64,000 bases of DNA from Agrobacterium tumefaciens (GCF_013318015.2 NZ_CP115841.1:2294001-2358000), one strand, 5' to 3'; positions 48,536-58,836 are shown, counted from the first letter of the stretch. Made by a program: numbers and translations. The notes: generated by a model from the sequence alone, not told the origin.

Positions 48536-48962
48536 GTGCTTTTCCCTCCCTTCGATTGCTCGTCGAAATGCAAATGATAAGGGGACCCATCTATATGTGC
48601 GCCGCAAGATACGCAAGTTGCATTGCATCATAGCCAATGCCGAAAGGGCTGCGAAACCGGCATTTTAAAGCCCTGAGTGCATGATGCGGCGCACATCAAA
48701 GCCGCCGGGTCACCGTTTTACGGTCTGCGTGCATTCATATTGCCGCGAAACCGGCAATCTGCTATGAAGACCGCCATGGGATCTAAATTCGGATGTCTCG
48801 CGCAGAATGTTTATGTGCTGCAGGACCACAAGCGTCTGCCGGCACGGTTTTTTGCGCGCATTTCCGGGGCGCTCAACAGCCGACTTAGGCTCGCCTGACA
48901 GCACCCGCTGTCCACCGCCTTACTGAACCCTGATTTTACCTTCCATGACAAGGCATAGAGCC
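48536..48962. other. Divergent spacer ACS transporter/leuC
   Basis: A 427-base region holding the promoters of both genes. The transporter side has nested inverted repeats (48595-48696). A short frame on the plus strand (ATG 48764, 44 codons) is open but has no ribosome-binding site and no recognisable family. I see no leucine-rich leader peptide for attenuation of leuC. Confidence 0.5.
48595..48696. repeat. Nested inverted repeats upstream of the ACS transporter
   Basis: ATGTGCGCCGCA (48595-48606) and TGCGGCGCACAT (48685-48696) form a perfect 12-bp inverted repeat 78 bases apart. Inside lies AATGCCG paired with CGGCATT (about 48636-48665), so the whole block could be a cruciform or a paired operator for DNA looping. 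It begins 60 bases upstream of the transporter start codon. Confidence 0.6.
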
Positions 48963-50372
48963 ATGAGCGCACCCCGCACCTTATACGACAAGATCTGGGA
49001 CGACCACGTCGTCAATCGTGACCCGGACGGAACCTGTCTTCTCTATATCGACCGTCACCTGGTCCATGAGGTGACCAGCCCGCAGGCCTTTGAAGGCCTG
49101 CGCATCGCCGGTCGTCCGGTCCATTCGCCCGCCCGCACTCTTGCCGTCGTCGATCATAACGTGCCAACCACAGCCGACCGGCTGGAAGGCATCAAGAACG
49201 AGGAAAGCCGTATCCAGGTGGAAGCGCTTGCGCAGAATGCCAAGGATTTCGGTGTCGAATATTATTCCGAGCGCGACAAGCGTCAGGGCATCGTCCACAT
49301 CGTTGGCCCGGAACAGGGCTTCACCCTGCCGGGCATGACGATTGTTTGCGGCGACAGCCACACCTCCACCCATGGTGCTTTCGGCGCGCTGGCGCACGGC
49401 ATCGGCACGTCGGAAGTGGAGCATGTGCTGGCGACCCAGACGCTGATCCAGAAAAAGGCCAAGAACATGCTGGTGCGTGTCGATGGCAAGGTTCCGGAAG
49501 GCGTCACCGCCAAGGACATCATCCTCGCCATTATCGGTGAGATCGGCACAGCAGGCGGCACCGGCCATGTGATTGAATTTGCCGGTGAGGCAATCCGCTC
49601 GCTCTCCATGGAAGGCCGCATGACGGTTTGCAACATGACCATCGAGGGCGGCGCCCGTGCAGGTCTGATCGCGCCTGATGAGACCACCTTCGACTACATC
49701 AAGGACAAGCCGCGCGCACCAAAGGGCGAGACGTTGGAACAGGCCATCGCCTACTGGAAAACGCTGAAATCCGATGAAGGCGCCCATTACGACAAGATCG
49801 TGGTGCTGGACGCCGCCAATCTGCCGCCGATCGTCTCCTGGGGCTCATCGCCTGAGGACGTGACGTCCGTCGAGGGTATCGTTCCCAATCCGGATGATAT
49901 CGAGGAAGAAAACAAGCGTACTTCCAAGTGGCGTGCGCTGGATTATATGGGCTTGAAACCCGGTACACGCATCACCGATATCGCCATCGACCGCGTTTTC
50001 ATCGGCTCCTGCACCAATGGCCGTATCGAGGATTTGCGCGCAGCGGCAAAGATCGTCGACGGCCGCAAGGTTGCGCCCACCGTCTCGGCCATGATCGTGC
50101 CCGGCTCCGGTCTCGTGAAGGAACAGGCGGAAAAGGAAGGTCTGGACAAGATTTTCCTCGAAGCTGGTTTCGAATGGCGCGAACCGGGCTGCTCCATGTG
50201 CCTTGCCATGAATGACGACCGCCTCAAGCCTGGCGAACGTTGCGCCTCCACCTCGAACCGCAACTTCGAGGGCCGCCAGGGCTATAAGAGCCGCACCCAC
50301 CTCGTCTCCCCCGCCATGGCAGCGGCGGCGGCCATCGCCGGCCATTTCGTCGATGTTCGCGAGTGGCGGTAA
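48963..50372 (+). CDS. leuC: 3-isopropylmalate dehydratase large subunit
   Basis: A 469-residue Fe-S hydro-lyase that, with LeuD, isomerises 2- to 3-isopropylmalate in leucine synthesis. The start [17 protein letters not shown] is typical. The cluster cysteines lie in [12 protein letters not shown] (one) and [13 protein letters not shown] (two), and [31 protein letters not shown] is present. LeuD is not next to it; in Rhizobiaceae leuC commonly stands apart from leuDB. A terminator follows directly. Confidence 0.97.
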   Translation: MSAPRTLYDKIWDDHVVNRDPDGTCLLYIDRHLVHEVTSPQAFEGLRIAGRPVHSPARTLAVVDHNVPTTADRLEGIKNEESRIQVEALAQNAKDFGVEYYSERDKRQGIVHIVGPEQGFTLPGMTIVCGDSHTSTHGAFGALAHGIGTSEVEHVLATQTLIQKKAKNMLVRVDGKVPEGVTAKDIILAIIGEIGTAGGTGHVIEFAGEAIRSLSMEGRMTVCNMTIEGGARAGLIAPDETTFDYIKDKPRAPKGETLEQAIAYWKTLKSDEGAHYDKIVVLDAANLPPIVSWGSSPEDVTSVEGIVPNPDDIEEENKRTSKWRALDYMGLKPGTRITDIAIDRVFIGSCTNGRIEDLRAAAKIVDGRKVAPTVSAMIVPGSGLVKEQAEKEGLDKIFLEAGFEWREPGCSMCLAMNDDRLKPGERCASTSNRNFEGRQGYKSRTHLVSPAMAAAAAIAGHFVDVREWR

Positions 50373-50393
50373 TTATCGATAACGTCTGAAGCG

Positions 50394-50424
50394 AAAAACC
50401 CCGGATCACAATCCGGGGTTTTTT
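50394..50424. terminator. Bidirectional terminator between leuC and the M48 gene
   Basis: A perfect 13-bp stem, AAAAACCCCGGAT with ATCCGGGGTTTTT around CACA, with T runs on both strands, between converging genes. Confidence 0.93.
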
Positions 50425-50433
50425 GTTAGCATC

Positions 50434-51960
50434 TCATTCCGCAATGATCTTCACCCGCTGGCCGGGCTGAAGCGTGGCGGTGGCGCTCATCGCATTCATC
50501 ATGCGGAACATGTCGAGCTTGCGGTCGGTCCCCATCATCCGTGCGGCAATCGTTGCCACGGTTTCACCGGGCTTGACCGTCACCACGCGCACGCGCAGAG
50601 GTTTCAACGATGCGATCTCCTGCGGCGTCATCTTGCGGAAACTCGTGCGCAATACGTTGGCGATGGAATCGAGCTGCGTGTTACCCTTCGGCACGGCCGT
50701 CAGGAAGCGGAATATCTGCTGACCGACACGGATGACGGTAACGTCAAAGTCCCATTTGTCCGCCGTCGCACGGGCTGTCGCAGCCTCCAGACCGTTGATC
50801 TGCGTTTCCTTCACGGTTTCCGGCATCAGGCCGGCAACCCAGCCGCTGGTCAGGTAATTGGCAAGAGTGGTCTGTTTCGGATCGGCCACGCCGTCGAAAC
50901 GGATCGCCACATCGCCCGGACCCGTCGCAAGAACGGCCTCGACCTTGTTGTCGATGACGAAACCTTCCGGCACATCGAAACGGATACCGAGCGTTCCGTG
51001 CAGGAAGGTCTGGCCCCGGACATAACCCTCCTGCGGGCTGTCGCCGTAAAGCAGGCCGTCTATGCCATCCAGAAACCAGTCGCGACCCCGATCCCCGACC
51101 TGACCGTCCTGACCGAAGGCGCGGGCATGCCGGCGTGCAAGCTCGATGCGCTGCGGCGTGTTGGGGTGGCTGGAAAGAAAGTCGAGGCTCTGGTCATTTT
51201 CGGGATCAGCCGAGGAGAAACGCGCATAGGCTGCCATGGAATCCAGAAACCGCGGCGATGCGAAGGGGTCGTAGCCGGCCTCACCCAACATGCGCACACC
51301 AATCACGTCCGCTTGCAACTCCTGCTGGCGCGAAAAAGCCGCAAGCCGCAGCTTACCGCGCGCAAGCGCCTGCTTGCCGGCGAGATCGCTCGACAGAACC
51401 TCGGCGACCACACGGCTTGCAATCACCTCCGCCTCTTCCCGGCGCTGGCGCTCGATGCCGTGGTTTGCGGTAACGTGGCCCATCTCATGCGAAAGCACGG
51501 CGGCCACTTCCGATGCATCGTTGGCGAGTGCCAGAAGCCCGCGCGTCACGTAAAGATACCCCCCCGGCAGCGCAAAAGCGTTGATAGCAGGCGAGTTGAG
51601 GATGGTGATGCGATAGGATTGCTGCGGATTTTCCGAAACAGCCGTCAGCGCGCCGGCAATACGGGCGACAAGCCGCTCCGTCTTGGCATCACGATATTCG
51701 CCACCATAACTCGCCACAATACGCGGATGTTCGCGCGCGCCCATCTGCGCACGGGGATCATTCTTCTGCACCTCTTCCACGGTCTGCGGATTGTCCGAAG
51801 GCCGCAAGGTGGACTGGTAGGCCGGGCTGAAGAGAGACTGACACGATGACAGGAATACGGCAGACGCCGTCAGCACGGAACACACGGCAGCCATCCTGCC
51901 CGAACGGCGAAGGCCTGAACGGGAGAAAAGCCTCCACTGCGCAGTCATGCTATTTCTCAT
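50434..51960 (-). CDS. M48 family metallopeptidase lipoprotein with LysM-like tail
   Basis: A 508-residue lipoprotein. A signal with a lipobox is visible (VCSVLTASAVFLSSCQSLF), so it should be anchored to a membrane on the periplasmic side. The zinc motif HEMGH is in LSHEMGHVTANHG near residue 160, and the third ligand is probably the Glu of QQELQADVIGVRM, as in BepA and LoiP. The C-terminal part ends with a LysM-like segment (VKPGETVATIAARMMG to LQPGQRVKIIAE) that may bind peptidoglycan. BepA-like proteins handle outer-membrane protein assembly, a role only suggested here. ATG 51948 is an alternative start. Confidence 0.92.
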   Translation of the reverse strand: MRNSMTAQWRLFSRSGLRRSGRMAAVCSVLTASAVFLSSCQSLFSPAYQSTLRPSDNPQTVEEVQKNDPRAQMGAREHPRIVASYGGEYRDAKTERLVARIAGALTAVSENPQQSYRITILNSPAINAFALPGGYLYVTRGLLALANDASEVAAVLSHEMGHVTANHGIERQRREEAEVIASRVVAEVLSSDLAGKQALARGKLRLAAFSRQQELQADVIGVRMLGEAGYDPFASPRFLDSMAAYARFSSADPENDQSLDFLSSHPNTPQRIELARRHARAFGQDGQVGDRGRDWFLDGIDGLLYGDSPQEGYVRGQTFLHGTLGIRFDVPEGFVIDNKVEAVLATGPGDVAIRFDGVADPKQTTLANYLTSGWVAGLMPETVKETQINGLEAATARATADKWDFDVTVIRVGQQIFRFLTAVPKGNTQLDSIANVLRTSFRKMTPQEIASLKPLRVRVVTVKPGETVATIAARMMGTDRKLDMFRMMNAMSATATLQPGQRVKIIAE

Positions 51961-52201
51961 TCTCTATGCCTGCCCCTAACGTTCCTGATCATCCGTTAAT
52001 TGCAGACCAGAATAACAGATTCGCCCCAACGAGCCATGAATGTCGAAACGGTAAAAACGATCCATCAAGTCCGGAATATTCCTGAAGAACGCAATAATTC
52101 TCGTCTTTTCTCGGGCAACGACTTGAAACTGGCAAGTGCAAATTAACGCCATTGAAGTTATCTAAAGCGATTGCCAGCGGCACGCGTCGAAAATAAGGCG
52201 A

Positions 52202-52918
52202 TCAGCCGTTCAGAAAACTGTCGACCGCCTTCACATTTTGTGTGGCGAAGAAATCTATGGTCGAGCCCGCATAGACAACGCGGCCACGATCAAGAAAAAC
52301 CACCCGCTGCGCCAGCTTTTTTATGTCGTCTGGATGGTGCGTGACAATAATCACCGTATTTTTTGTTTCAGCATGCAAGTCGAGAAGCAGGGAGGTCATG
52401 CCCGCCCGCAGCCCCGGATCTAGCGCCGCGAAAGGCTCGTCCAGCAGCATGACCGGTTTTTTCCGGACCAGCGCACGCGCCAGCGCCGCCCTTTGCCTTT
52501 CCCCGCCGGAAAGCGTGCCCGGCAAACGTTTGTCAAAACCCGCAAGACCAACGCGTGTGAGCGCCATGTCGATCCTCTGCCTGTCTTCCGCCCGCAGCTT
52601 CAGCCCGGGGCTGATGCCGAGCGCGACATTGGTGAAGATATCGAGATGGGCGAAAAGATTATTATCCTGGAAGATCGAGGAGACCGGTCGTTCGGAAGGA
52701 TCGAGCGCCTTCATGTCCCGCCCGCCGATCAGCACGCGCCCGGAATCGGGCAATTCAAAACCGGCGATGAGATTGAGGAGCGTCGACTTGCCAGAACCGG
52801 AGGCACCGACAACGGCGGTCATCTGGCCTTGCGGGAATATACAATCGAGATCGAAATCCTGCGTTCCGAGCCGCAGCCTGACCTTGTCCAGCCCCACGGC
52901 AAATTCGTCACCCGTCAT
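52202..52918 (-). CDS. thiQ: Thiamine/TPP ABC transporter ATPase ThiQ
   Basis: A 238-residue ATPase of the thiamine importer. It has Walker [10 protein letters not shown] near residue 37, signature [15 protein letters not shown] near residue 136 and Walker [15 protein letters not shown]; the H-loop is VTHHPDDI. It overlaps thiP by 4 bases and is the last gene of thiBPQ, all under the TPP riboswitch at 55624-55717. The identity comes from the operon and riboswitch as well as sequence type. Confidence 0.93.
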   Translation of the reverse strand: MTGDEFAVGLDKVRLRLGTQDFDLDCIFPQGQMTAVVGASGSGKSTLLNLIAGFELPDSGRVLIGGRDMKALDPSERPVSSIFQDNNLFAHLDIFTNVALGISPGLKLRAEDRQRIDMALTRVGLAGFDKRLPGTLSGGERQRAALARALVRKKPVMLLDEPFAALDPGLRAGMTSLLLDLHAETKNTVIIVTHHPDDIKKLAQRVVFLDRGRVVYAGSTIDFFATQNVKAVDSFLNG

Positions 52919-54540
52919 ATGCTCGCCCTTGCTGATTGGGATTGCCGTGAAACGCCGCCCGCGGCAAGCAGCAGGCAGACGACGCCAAGGATGAACGCGT
53001 ATCCAGCGGCATCATTGGTGCGGTAGCTGCCCATATTGCTATAGACCAGCCATGGCAACGTGACGAAATTTTCCGACCCGAACAGGGCAACCGCCCCAAG
53101 ATCACCGAGCGACAGGGCCATGGCAAAGGAAAACGCCATCAGAAGCGGCCGCAGCAGTACCGGCAGATCGGCGAACCGCAGCCGCGTCAGTCCCTGAAGC
53201 CCAAGGCTGGCGGAGAGCCGGGACGTGCGTAAAAAATGGCTGGTGAAGGCTGGCTCCAGCACCCGCATGGCAAGCGGCAACGCCATCAGCATGTTGATGA
53301 GTGCCACGAGAACGGGAGCATAAAAACTGACATCTCCAAAGGGCCGCAGCAACAGGAACCACCCGCTTCCCAGCACGACGGGCGGCACCAGCAGCACTAG
53401 CGATGACCCCGCCCCGAGCGTGGCGGACAAAAGGCGCAAGGGCTGAGCCGCGTGCCGTCTGGAACCCACGGCCTGTCGCGCACCGATAATCGCAAAGCAG
53501 CAGAGCACGACGAGAGTTGCGGAGAGCGCAGCGATTGCAAGGCTGGTCGCCGCCGCACGCAGGAAGATCGGCGCTGACAAAAGACGCGGCAGATCGGCCC
53601 CCAAACCCGAGACGGTTATGGCAACAAGCGGCAGGCCGACCAGCAGAACCGCAAAAATGATTGCCGCTCCGTCCCACAGGCGCGCGCCAACACGCTTGCC
53701 GTCGAAACGACGAACAGGGCGGCCAAGTGAAGCAATTTCCGCCTCGGGCGATGGCAAAAAGGCAAGAAGGCCGAGCAGAACTGCTGTGACTGCAATCTGC
53801 AAAACCGAAAGCGCGATTGCCCGTTGCGGATCGAAATCAAACCGCAGCGCCTGATAGATTGCGACCTCAAGTGTCGTCGCCGCCGGTCCACCGCCCAGCA
53901 GAAGCACTAGCGTGAAGCTGGTGGCGCACAGCATGAAGACAAGCCCGGCAATACCGGGAACAAGCCGCGAGACGGCCGGCCACTCGATGAAGCGGAAAAC
54001 CGAAACCGGCCCCATGCCAAGACTTGCTGCCATCCGCCAATATTCGCCCGGAATCCGCTCCAGCCCGGCCAGCATCAGCCGCACCGCAAGCGGCAGATTG
54101 AAAAACACATGGGCGATGAGAATGCCGGAAAGGCCGTAAATACTGAAGGGCTGCTCCGCACCGGCAAAAACAAGGGCAGTATTCAAAACACCCTGCCTGC
54201 CCCAGATCGTGATAATGCCGAAGGCGCCGACGATGACCGGCAGCCCCATCGGCACAGCCATCAACCTGATAATCCAAATCCGCCCCGGAAAATCCTGTCT
54301 GCGGGAGAGCGCAAGCGCCACCGGCAGGCCGAGAACAATGGAAAGAACAGTGGACAACGTTGCCTGATAGAGCGTGAAGCGCAGGATGCGCAGCGTGTAG
54401 GCATCCACGATTCCGGCGGCGGATGTGCCGGCATCGAAAGACAGGAGTGCTGATACAGCAAGCGCCATGAACAGGAAAACGGCGGCAAACGCCGCCGTTC
54501 CGCCAATGATCGACCATCTGTAGTCGCGACGCAGCATCAT
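52915..54540 (-). CDS. thiP: Thiamine/TPP ABC transporter permease ThiP
   Basis: A 541-residue permease made of two fused domains with about twelve helices, typical of ThiP and of iron-type permeases. Each half carries an EAA-like loop; the first is visible as [23 protein letters not shown] near residue 168 and the second near [21 protein letters not shown]. The start is ATG 54540 or the next codon. It follows thiB by 19 bases and overlaps thiQ by 4. Confidence 0.93.
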   Translation of the reverse strand: MMLRRDYRWSIIGGTAAFAAVFLFMALAVSALLSFDAGTSAAGIVDAYTLRILRFTLYQATLSTVLSIVLGLPVALALSRRQDFPGRIWIIRLMAVPMGLPVIVGAFGIITIWGRQGVLNTALVFAGAEQPFSIYGLSGILIAHVFFNLPLAVRLMLAGLERIPGEYWRMAASLGMGPVSVFRFIEWPAVSRLVPGIAGLVFMLCATSFTLVLLLGGGPAATTLEVAIYQALRFDFDPQRAIALSVLQIAVTAVLLGLLAFLPSPEAEIASLGRPVRRFDGKRVGARLWDGAAIIFAVLLVGLPLVAITVSGLGADLPRLLSAPIFLRAAATSLAIAALSATLVVLCCFAIIGARQAVGSRRHAAQPLRLLSATLGAGSSLVLLVPPVVLGSGWFLLLRPFGDVSFYAPVLVALINMLMALPLAMRVLEPAFTSHFLRTSRLSASLGLQGLTRLRFADLPVLLRPLLMAFSFAMALSLGDLGAVALFGSENFVTLPWLVYSNMGSYRTNDAAGYAFILGVVCLLLAAGGVSRQSQSARASI

Positions 54541-54559
54541 GCGCGGGCGTGCCTCTTGC

Positions 54560-55573
54560 TCAGTTCATGCTCATGGCCGCAAGCCATTCGTCGATCCAGG
54601 CCTTGCGGTTCTTCGCCACCTCTTCCGGGTCCATCAGGAAGGTCTTCTGCGGTACGACGAGTTTGGAAAATGCCTCGGGCAGGGGCGTGGACGTTGCCGC
54701 GACCGGCATCATCCAGTTGTTTTCCGGAATGGCATCCTGAAATCCTGATGTGAGCGTGAAAGCGAGGAACTGCTTCGCCAGTTCCTTGTGCGGCGCGTTT
54801 TTGAGAAGGCCGGAAACCTCGATCTGGATGTAGTGCCCCTCGGAAAAAGCCGCGGCCTGATAGCGATCCGTCTTTTCCGAGACCATGTGATAGGCAGGCG
54901 ACGTGGTGTAGGAGAGCACCATCGGCACCTCACCCTTGGTGAAAAGGCCAAAGGATTCCGACCAGCCCGGCGTGACGGTGAGAATGCGCTTCCGGAGCTT
55001 CGCCCAGGCTTCCGGTGCCTTGTCGCCGTAAACGGACTTCACCCAGAGCAGCAGGCCAAGCCCCGGCGTGGAGGTGCGCGGGTCCTGAATGGCGATTTTC
55101 TGTGAAGGATCGCCGTCCACCAGATCCTTCAGGCTCGTCGGCGGATTTTTTATCGTCTGCGTGTCATAGACAACGGCGAAATGACCGTAGTCGTAAGGGA
55201 CGAAAACGTCGTCCTTGTAACCGCCCGGCACCTTGGCCACCGATGCATCGATACCGCTGATATCGAAGAGGCCGGTCTGTTTCGCTTCCGCGACCAGATT
55301 GGTGTCGAGACCAACAGCGACATCCGCCTTCGACGCCGCCCCTTCAAGCTTCAGGCGGTTGAGCAGCGCCACGCCATCCGCTACACCGACGAAATTGACC
55401 GTGCAATTGCACACCTTCTCGAAGGCCTCTTTCACCTTGGGGCCGGGACCCCATTCGGAAACGAAGCTTTCATAGGTGTAGACGGTCAGTTCCTGTCTGT
55501 CCTGAGCAGTGGCAAGACCGGGCAGAAACAACGAAACGGCAACGAGGGAATTCAGGAAAAGACGACGGCGCAC
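54560..55573 (-). CDS. thiB: Thiamine-binding periplasmic protein ThiB
   Basis: A 337-residue binding protein that delivers thiamine, thiamine phosphate or TPP to ThiPQ. The signal peptide is [23 protein letters not shown]. The mature protein shows the TbpA features [41 protein letters not shown] and the ligand-site [27 protein letters not shown]. The start codon is GTG with GAGGAG upstream. It is first in the operon and directly follows the TPP riboswitch. Confidence 0.95.
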   Translation of the reverse strand: MRRRLFLNSLVAVSLFLPGLATAQDRQELTVYTYESFVSEWGPGPKVKEAFEKVCNCTVNFVGVADGVALLNRLKLEGAASKADVAVGLDTNLVAEAKQTGLFDISGIDASVAKVPGGYKDDVFVPYDYGHFAVVYDTQTIKNPPTSLKDLVDGDPSQKIAIQDPRTSTPGLGLLLWVKSVYGDKAPEAWAKLRKRILTVTPGWSESFGLFTKGEVPMVLSYTTSPAYHMVSEKTDRYQAAAFSEGHYIQIEVSGLLKNAPHKELAKQFLAFTLTSGFQDAIPENNWMMPVAATSTPLPEAFSKLVVPQKTFLMDPEEVAKNRKAWIDEWLAAMSMN

Positions 55574-55623
55574 GGGTATCTCCTCAAAAAACGAAAAGGG
55601 AAATAGCCGCTTGCCTTAAGCCG

Positions 55624-55717
55624 TCTAATCCCTCCGCCGGTATGAACCGGATCAGGTTCTTCGGGTTGGCAAGCCTCTCAGCCTTTTGCACGCAAGCACA
55701 AAAGACACCCCGTTAGA
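55624..55717 (-). ncRNA. TPP riboswitch (THI element) for thiBPQ
   Basis: Read on the minus strand, the leader has the complete thi-box pattern: GGGGTGTC, CTGAGAG, ACCC, GAACCTGATCCGGTTC, ATACCGGCGGAGGGA. The closing helix pairs TCTAA (55713-55717) with TTAGA (55624-55628). TPP binding should switch off uptake genes when thiamine is plentiful. No clear terminator lies before thiB, whose GTG is about 50 bases downstream, so control of translation start is more likely than attenuation. Confidence 0.96.
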
Positions 55718-55727
55718 TCAAGATGAT

Positions 55728-55756
55728 GATGTAGTCCCGCTGTCTCTGATTGGCAA
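55728..55756 (-). promoter_or_regulatory. Candidate promoter for the thiBPQ leader
   Basis: On the minus strand TTGCCA (55751-55756) and TACATC (55728-55733) are 17 bases apart, so a transcript would begin just before the riboswitch. The -10 box is a poor match, so this rests mainly on spacing and position. Confidence 0.4.
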
Positions 55757-55767
55757 GATGGCTGCCG

Positions 55768-56160
55768 TCAGGCCTGCTGCACCATGTGCACCAGTTCCCA
55801 GACATGGCCGTCGGGATCCTGAAAACTACCGGCATACATGAAACCGTGATCCTGAACCGGTTTCCAGCTGCTGCCACCCGAGGCGAGCGCCGTTTCGATC
55901 ATCCGGTCGATTTCCTCACGGCTTCCCGCTGTGAGACAGGTCAGGACCTCGGTGCTGCGTGTGGCGTCGGCGATATCGCCATTGATGAAATCACGAAAAC
56001 GCTCCTCCTGAAGAAGCATCACGAAAATGTTCTCCTCAACGATCATGCAGAGCGTGCGGTCATCCGAATATTCCGGATTGAAGGTGAAACCGAGAGCCGT
56101 GAAGAAGCTTCTCGATGTCTCGATATTCTTGACCGGCAGATTGACGAAGATCATGCGCAT
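55768..56160 (-). CDS. VOC family (glyoxalase-like) protein
   Basis: A 130-residue protein of the vicinal oxygen chelate superfamily, made of two beta-alpha-beta-beta-beta modules (MIFVNLPVKNIETSRSFFTALG, and SWKPVQDHGFMYAGSFQDPDGHVWELVHM). The end resembles the DUF1801/PhnB-like subgroup common in rhizobia. The reaction cannot be assigned: glyoxalase, extradiol dioxygenase and drug-binding members share this fold. ATG 56160 has GGAGG ten bases ahead. It lies between thiBPQ and the ABC-F gene, all on the minus strand. Confidence 0.87.
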   Translation of the reverse strand: MRMIFVNLPVKNIETSRSFFTALGFTFNPEYSDDRTLCMIVEENIFVMLLQEERFRDFINGDIADATRSTEVLTCLTAGSREEIDRMIETALASGGSSWKPVQDHGFMYAGSFQDPDGHVWELVHMVQQA

Positions 56161-56251
56161 TTTCTGAACTCCTCCGAACCCGCACAGGAAACGGCAATTC
56201 CGGCTCCCTGTCAAAGGTGGATGAGACCTCAGTCAAGAAATCGCGACCAAG

Positions 56252-58078
56252 TCACCCTTCAATTTCCTCGCGCAGCATCTCCAGCTCCAGCCATTCCTCT
56301 TCCATGGCTTCGAGCTTTTCGCGCAGCTTCGTCATTTCCTGCGCCAGCGTATTGAAGGTAGCCGGGTCCTTGGTGAACAGATTGGGATCGGCCATGCGCT
56401 GCTCACGCTTGGCGATTTCGCCCTGCGCCTTCTCCATCTCCTTTGGAAGGTTTTCGAGCGCAAATTTTTGCTTGAAAGAAAGCTTGCCCTTGGCCTTTGA
56501 AGCGTCCTGCGACGCGGAGGCGGAAGGGGCGGTCTTTGCCTTTTCCTGCTTCTCCGCCTTGCGCTTTTCTTCCGCAGCACCCTTGCGTTGCGCCATCATG
56601 TCCGAATAGCCGCCGGCATATTCGATCCAGCGTCCGTCCGGCTGGTCCGGATTGGCGGGCGCGATTGTGGAGGTGACGGTACGGTCGAGGAAGTCGCGGT
56701 CGTGGCTGACGAGAATGACCGTGCCGGAAAAGCCCGCAACGATTTCCTGCAACAGATCGAGTGTTTCGATATCGAGATCGTTGGTCGGCTCGTCAAGGAT
56801 CAGCAGGTTGGTAGGCCGCGCCAGAATGCGCGCAAGAATAAGACGGGCGCGCTCACCACCGGAGAGGTTGCGGATGGGCGTGCGGGCCTGTTCCGGCTGG
56901 AACAGGAAGTCCTTCATGTAACCCGTCACATGTTTCAACTCGCCATTGACCAGCAAATTGTCGCCGCGACCGTCGGTGAGGTAATGAGCGAGCGTATCGT
57001 TTGGATTGAGATCTTCACGCTTCTGATCAAGCGTCGCGATTTCCAGATTGGTGCCGAGCTTTACCGTGCCGCTATCGGGCTGAAGCTGGCCGGTCAGCAT
57101 CTTCAAAAGCGTTGTCTTGCCGGCACCGTTCGGCCCGACGAGACCGATGCAATCACCGCGATGCACCCGCAGCGAAAACGGCGCGATGATCACGCGCTCG
57201 CCGTAAGACTTAGTGATTGCGTCTGCCTCGATGACCAGTTTGCCGGATTCCCGCACCTCCGCAGCCGTCGCCTGCACGCTGCCCTGCGGTCCCTTGTGGC
57301 CGCGATAGTCCGCACGCATTGCCTGAAGCTCGCCCACGCGGCGCATGTTGCGCTTGCGTCTCGCGGTCACGCCGTAACGCATCCAGTGTTCTTCACGCTC
57401 GATGGCCTTGCCGAGCTTGTGCTGCTCCAGCTCTTCCTCTTCCAGCACCTTGTCGCGCCATTCCTCGAAATGCGCAAAACCGCGATTGAGACGACGGGAC
57501 TGGCCGCGATCCAGCCACACGGTCGAGGTCGAAACCTTCTCCAGAAAACGCCTGTCGTGCGAGATCAGCACCAGCGCGCTACGCGTCTGCTGCAACTCGC
57601 CTTCAAGCCATTCGATTGTGGGCAGGTCCAGATGGTTGGTCGGCTCGTCCAGCATCAGAATATCGGGTTCAGGGGCCATGACGCGGGCAAGGGCCGCACG
57701 CCGCGCTTCGCCGCCGGACAGGCTATCCGGATGTTCCTGTCCCGTCAGGCCCAGATGCTCGAGAATATAGGTAACGCGATAGGGATCGTCGCCAGGTCCC
57801 AGCCCCGCCTCGGCATAGGCCTGCACGGTGTCGTAACCGGCAAAATCCGGCGCCTGTTCCAGATAACGGATGGTGGCGGAGGGGTGACGGAAAACCTCGC
57901 CCGACTGCGCCTCGACCAGACCGGCGGCGATCTTCATCAGGGTCGACTTGCCCGAACCGTTGCGTCCGACAAGGCAGATGCGGTCGCCCGGCTCCACCTG
58001 AAGATTGGCGCCGTCGAGCAGCGGGGTCACGCCGAAGGTCAGCTTGATGTCATCGAGTTTCAAAATTGGGGGTGCCAA
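56252..58078 (-). CDS. ABC-F family ATPase (Uup-like)
   Basis: A 608-residue soluble protein with two ATPase domains and no membrane segments. The first Walker A is GRNGSGKST near residue 38 and the second is GPNGAGKTT near residue 318. The signatures are LSGGEARRAAL and LSGGERARLIL, each followed by an intact Walker B (MLDEPTNHLD; ILDEPTNDLD). A charged C-terminal coiled coil (residues 500-608) matches Uup, a protein linked to ribosome or DNA-structure quality control. The start is a TTG 4 bases after the thiN stop, with GGAG upstream; no in-frame ATG is near. It is coupled to thiN. Confidence 0.92.
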   Translation of the reverse strand: MAPPILKLDDIKLTFGVTPLLDGANLQVEPGDRICLVGRNGSGKSTLMKIAAGLVEAQSGEVFRHPSATIRYLEQAPDFAGYDTVQAYAEAGLGPGDDPYRVTYILEHLGLTGQEHPDSLSGGEARRAALARVMAPEPDILMLDEPTNHLDLPTIEWLEGELQQTRSALVLISHDRRFLEKVSTSTVWLDRGQSRRLNRGFAHFEEWRDKVLEEEELEQHKLGKAIEREEHWMRYGVTARRKRNMRRVGELQAMRADYRGHKGPQGSVQATAAEVRESGKLVIEADAITKSYGERVIIAPFSLRVHRGDCIGLVGPNGAGKTTLLKMLTGQLQPDSGTVKLGTNLEIATLDQKREDLNPNDTLAHYLTDGRGDNLLVNGELKHVTGYMKDFLFQPEQARTPIRNLSGGERARLILARILARPTNLLILDEPTNDLDIETLDLLQEIVAGFSGTVILVSHDRDFLDRTVTSTIAPANPDQPDGRWIEYAGGYSDMMAQRKGAAEEKRKAEKQEKAKTAPSASASQDASKAKGKLSFKQKFALENLPKEMEKAQGEIAKREQRMADPNLFTKDPATFNTLAQEMTKLREKLEAMEEEWLELEMLREEIEG

Positions 58079-58082
58079 GGCG

Positions 58083-58736
58083 TCAGGCTCCGGTCAGATC
58101 ATAAGGGCGGGCGAGCACGATGGCTTTTCCGCTTTTCAGCGAGAAATGCACGGGGCCGCCATTCGCGACATTGGAAATAGTGCGGGAAGAGCCGAAAGCA
58201 AGCGGGAAATCCTTGATAGGATAACGCACATTGCCGATATCGAGCCCCACAAGGTCGGTAAACCCGGCAACGGAAAACAGCGCACCGGGAGGCAGATCAA
58301 GGTCGAACGACCCCGCCAGCAGCGGGCGGGCCTCCTCTTCGCCGGAGGTCAGCGTAACGTTGAGACCACGCTCAGTAAGCGCCACCGCGTAAAGGAGGTG
58401 CTGAAGTGCGTGGTCGCTTCTCGCTCCACCAAGCGCACCGGCAAGCACCAGAGAACGCGCGCCGCGGGCAAGTGCCTCCGACACCGCAATTTCGCCATCG
58501 GTCACAGCCTTTGCAGCGGGATAGGGCTGTCGCACCACATCGGGCCAGGCGTCCAGCAGGTCCTTGTCGGTGGAATCGAAATCCCCCACCCAAAGCTCGG
58601 GTGTGAGCCCGAGCGGTGCGGCATGGCGCATGCCGCCATCGGCCGCAATCACACGGCTACCCTCAACCGCCGCTTTGAGGCGGTCGGTAACGGTGACATC
58701 GCCGCCAAGCAGAATGGTGAAGCGTTCTCTATCCAT
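58083..58736 (-). CDS. thiN: Thiamine pyrophosphokinase
   Basis: A 217-residue enzyme that converts thiamine to TPP with ATP. It shows the N-terminal catalytic region LLGGDVTVTDRLKAAVEGSRVIAADGGMRHA, WVGDFDST and AKAVTDGEIA, and a C-terminal beta-domain that binds thiamine (SVAGFTDLVGLDIGNVRYPIKD). The GALGGARSDHALQHLL block is typical. It is in the same direction as the thiamine importer, about 2.5 kb upstream, with an ABC-F gene and VOC gene in between. Import and activation of thiamine are therefore neighbours. Confidence 0.93.
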   Translation of the reverse strand: MDRERFTILLGGDVTVTDRLKAAVEGSRVIAADGGMRHAAPLGLTPELWVGDFDSTDKDLLDAWPDVVRQPYPAAKAVTDGEIAVSEALARGARSLVLAGALGGARSDHALQHLLYAVALTERGLNVTLTSGEEEARPLLAGSFDLDLPPGALFSVAGFTDLVGLDIGNVRYPIKDFPLAFGSSRTISNVANGGPVHFSLKSGKAIVLARPYDLTGA

Positions 58737-58799
58737 GCCCTGCCTTATCGCACCTCAGGCAAAAATGGAAAGGCAGAAACCCGATGAAATCAGCCGATA

Positions 58800-58828
58800 T
58801 TGATTTTCGTCGGCTTCGGGATTATGAA
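58800..58828 (+). promoter_or_regulatory. Probable metA promoter
   Basis: TTGATT (58800-58805) and TATGAA (58823-58828) are separated by 17 bases. A transcript would begin about 58835, immediately before the SAM-II aptamer, which makes this a coherent promoter for the riboswitch transcript. Confidence 0.6.
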
Positions 58829-58836
58829 ACGCCTCA

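Noticed and set aside
48677..48898. Small plus-strand frame upstream of leuC, perhaps a leader peptide
   Set aside because: It has no leucine codon run, no ribosome-binding site and no following attenuator hairpin.
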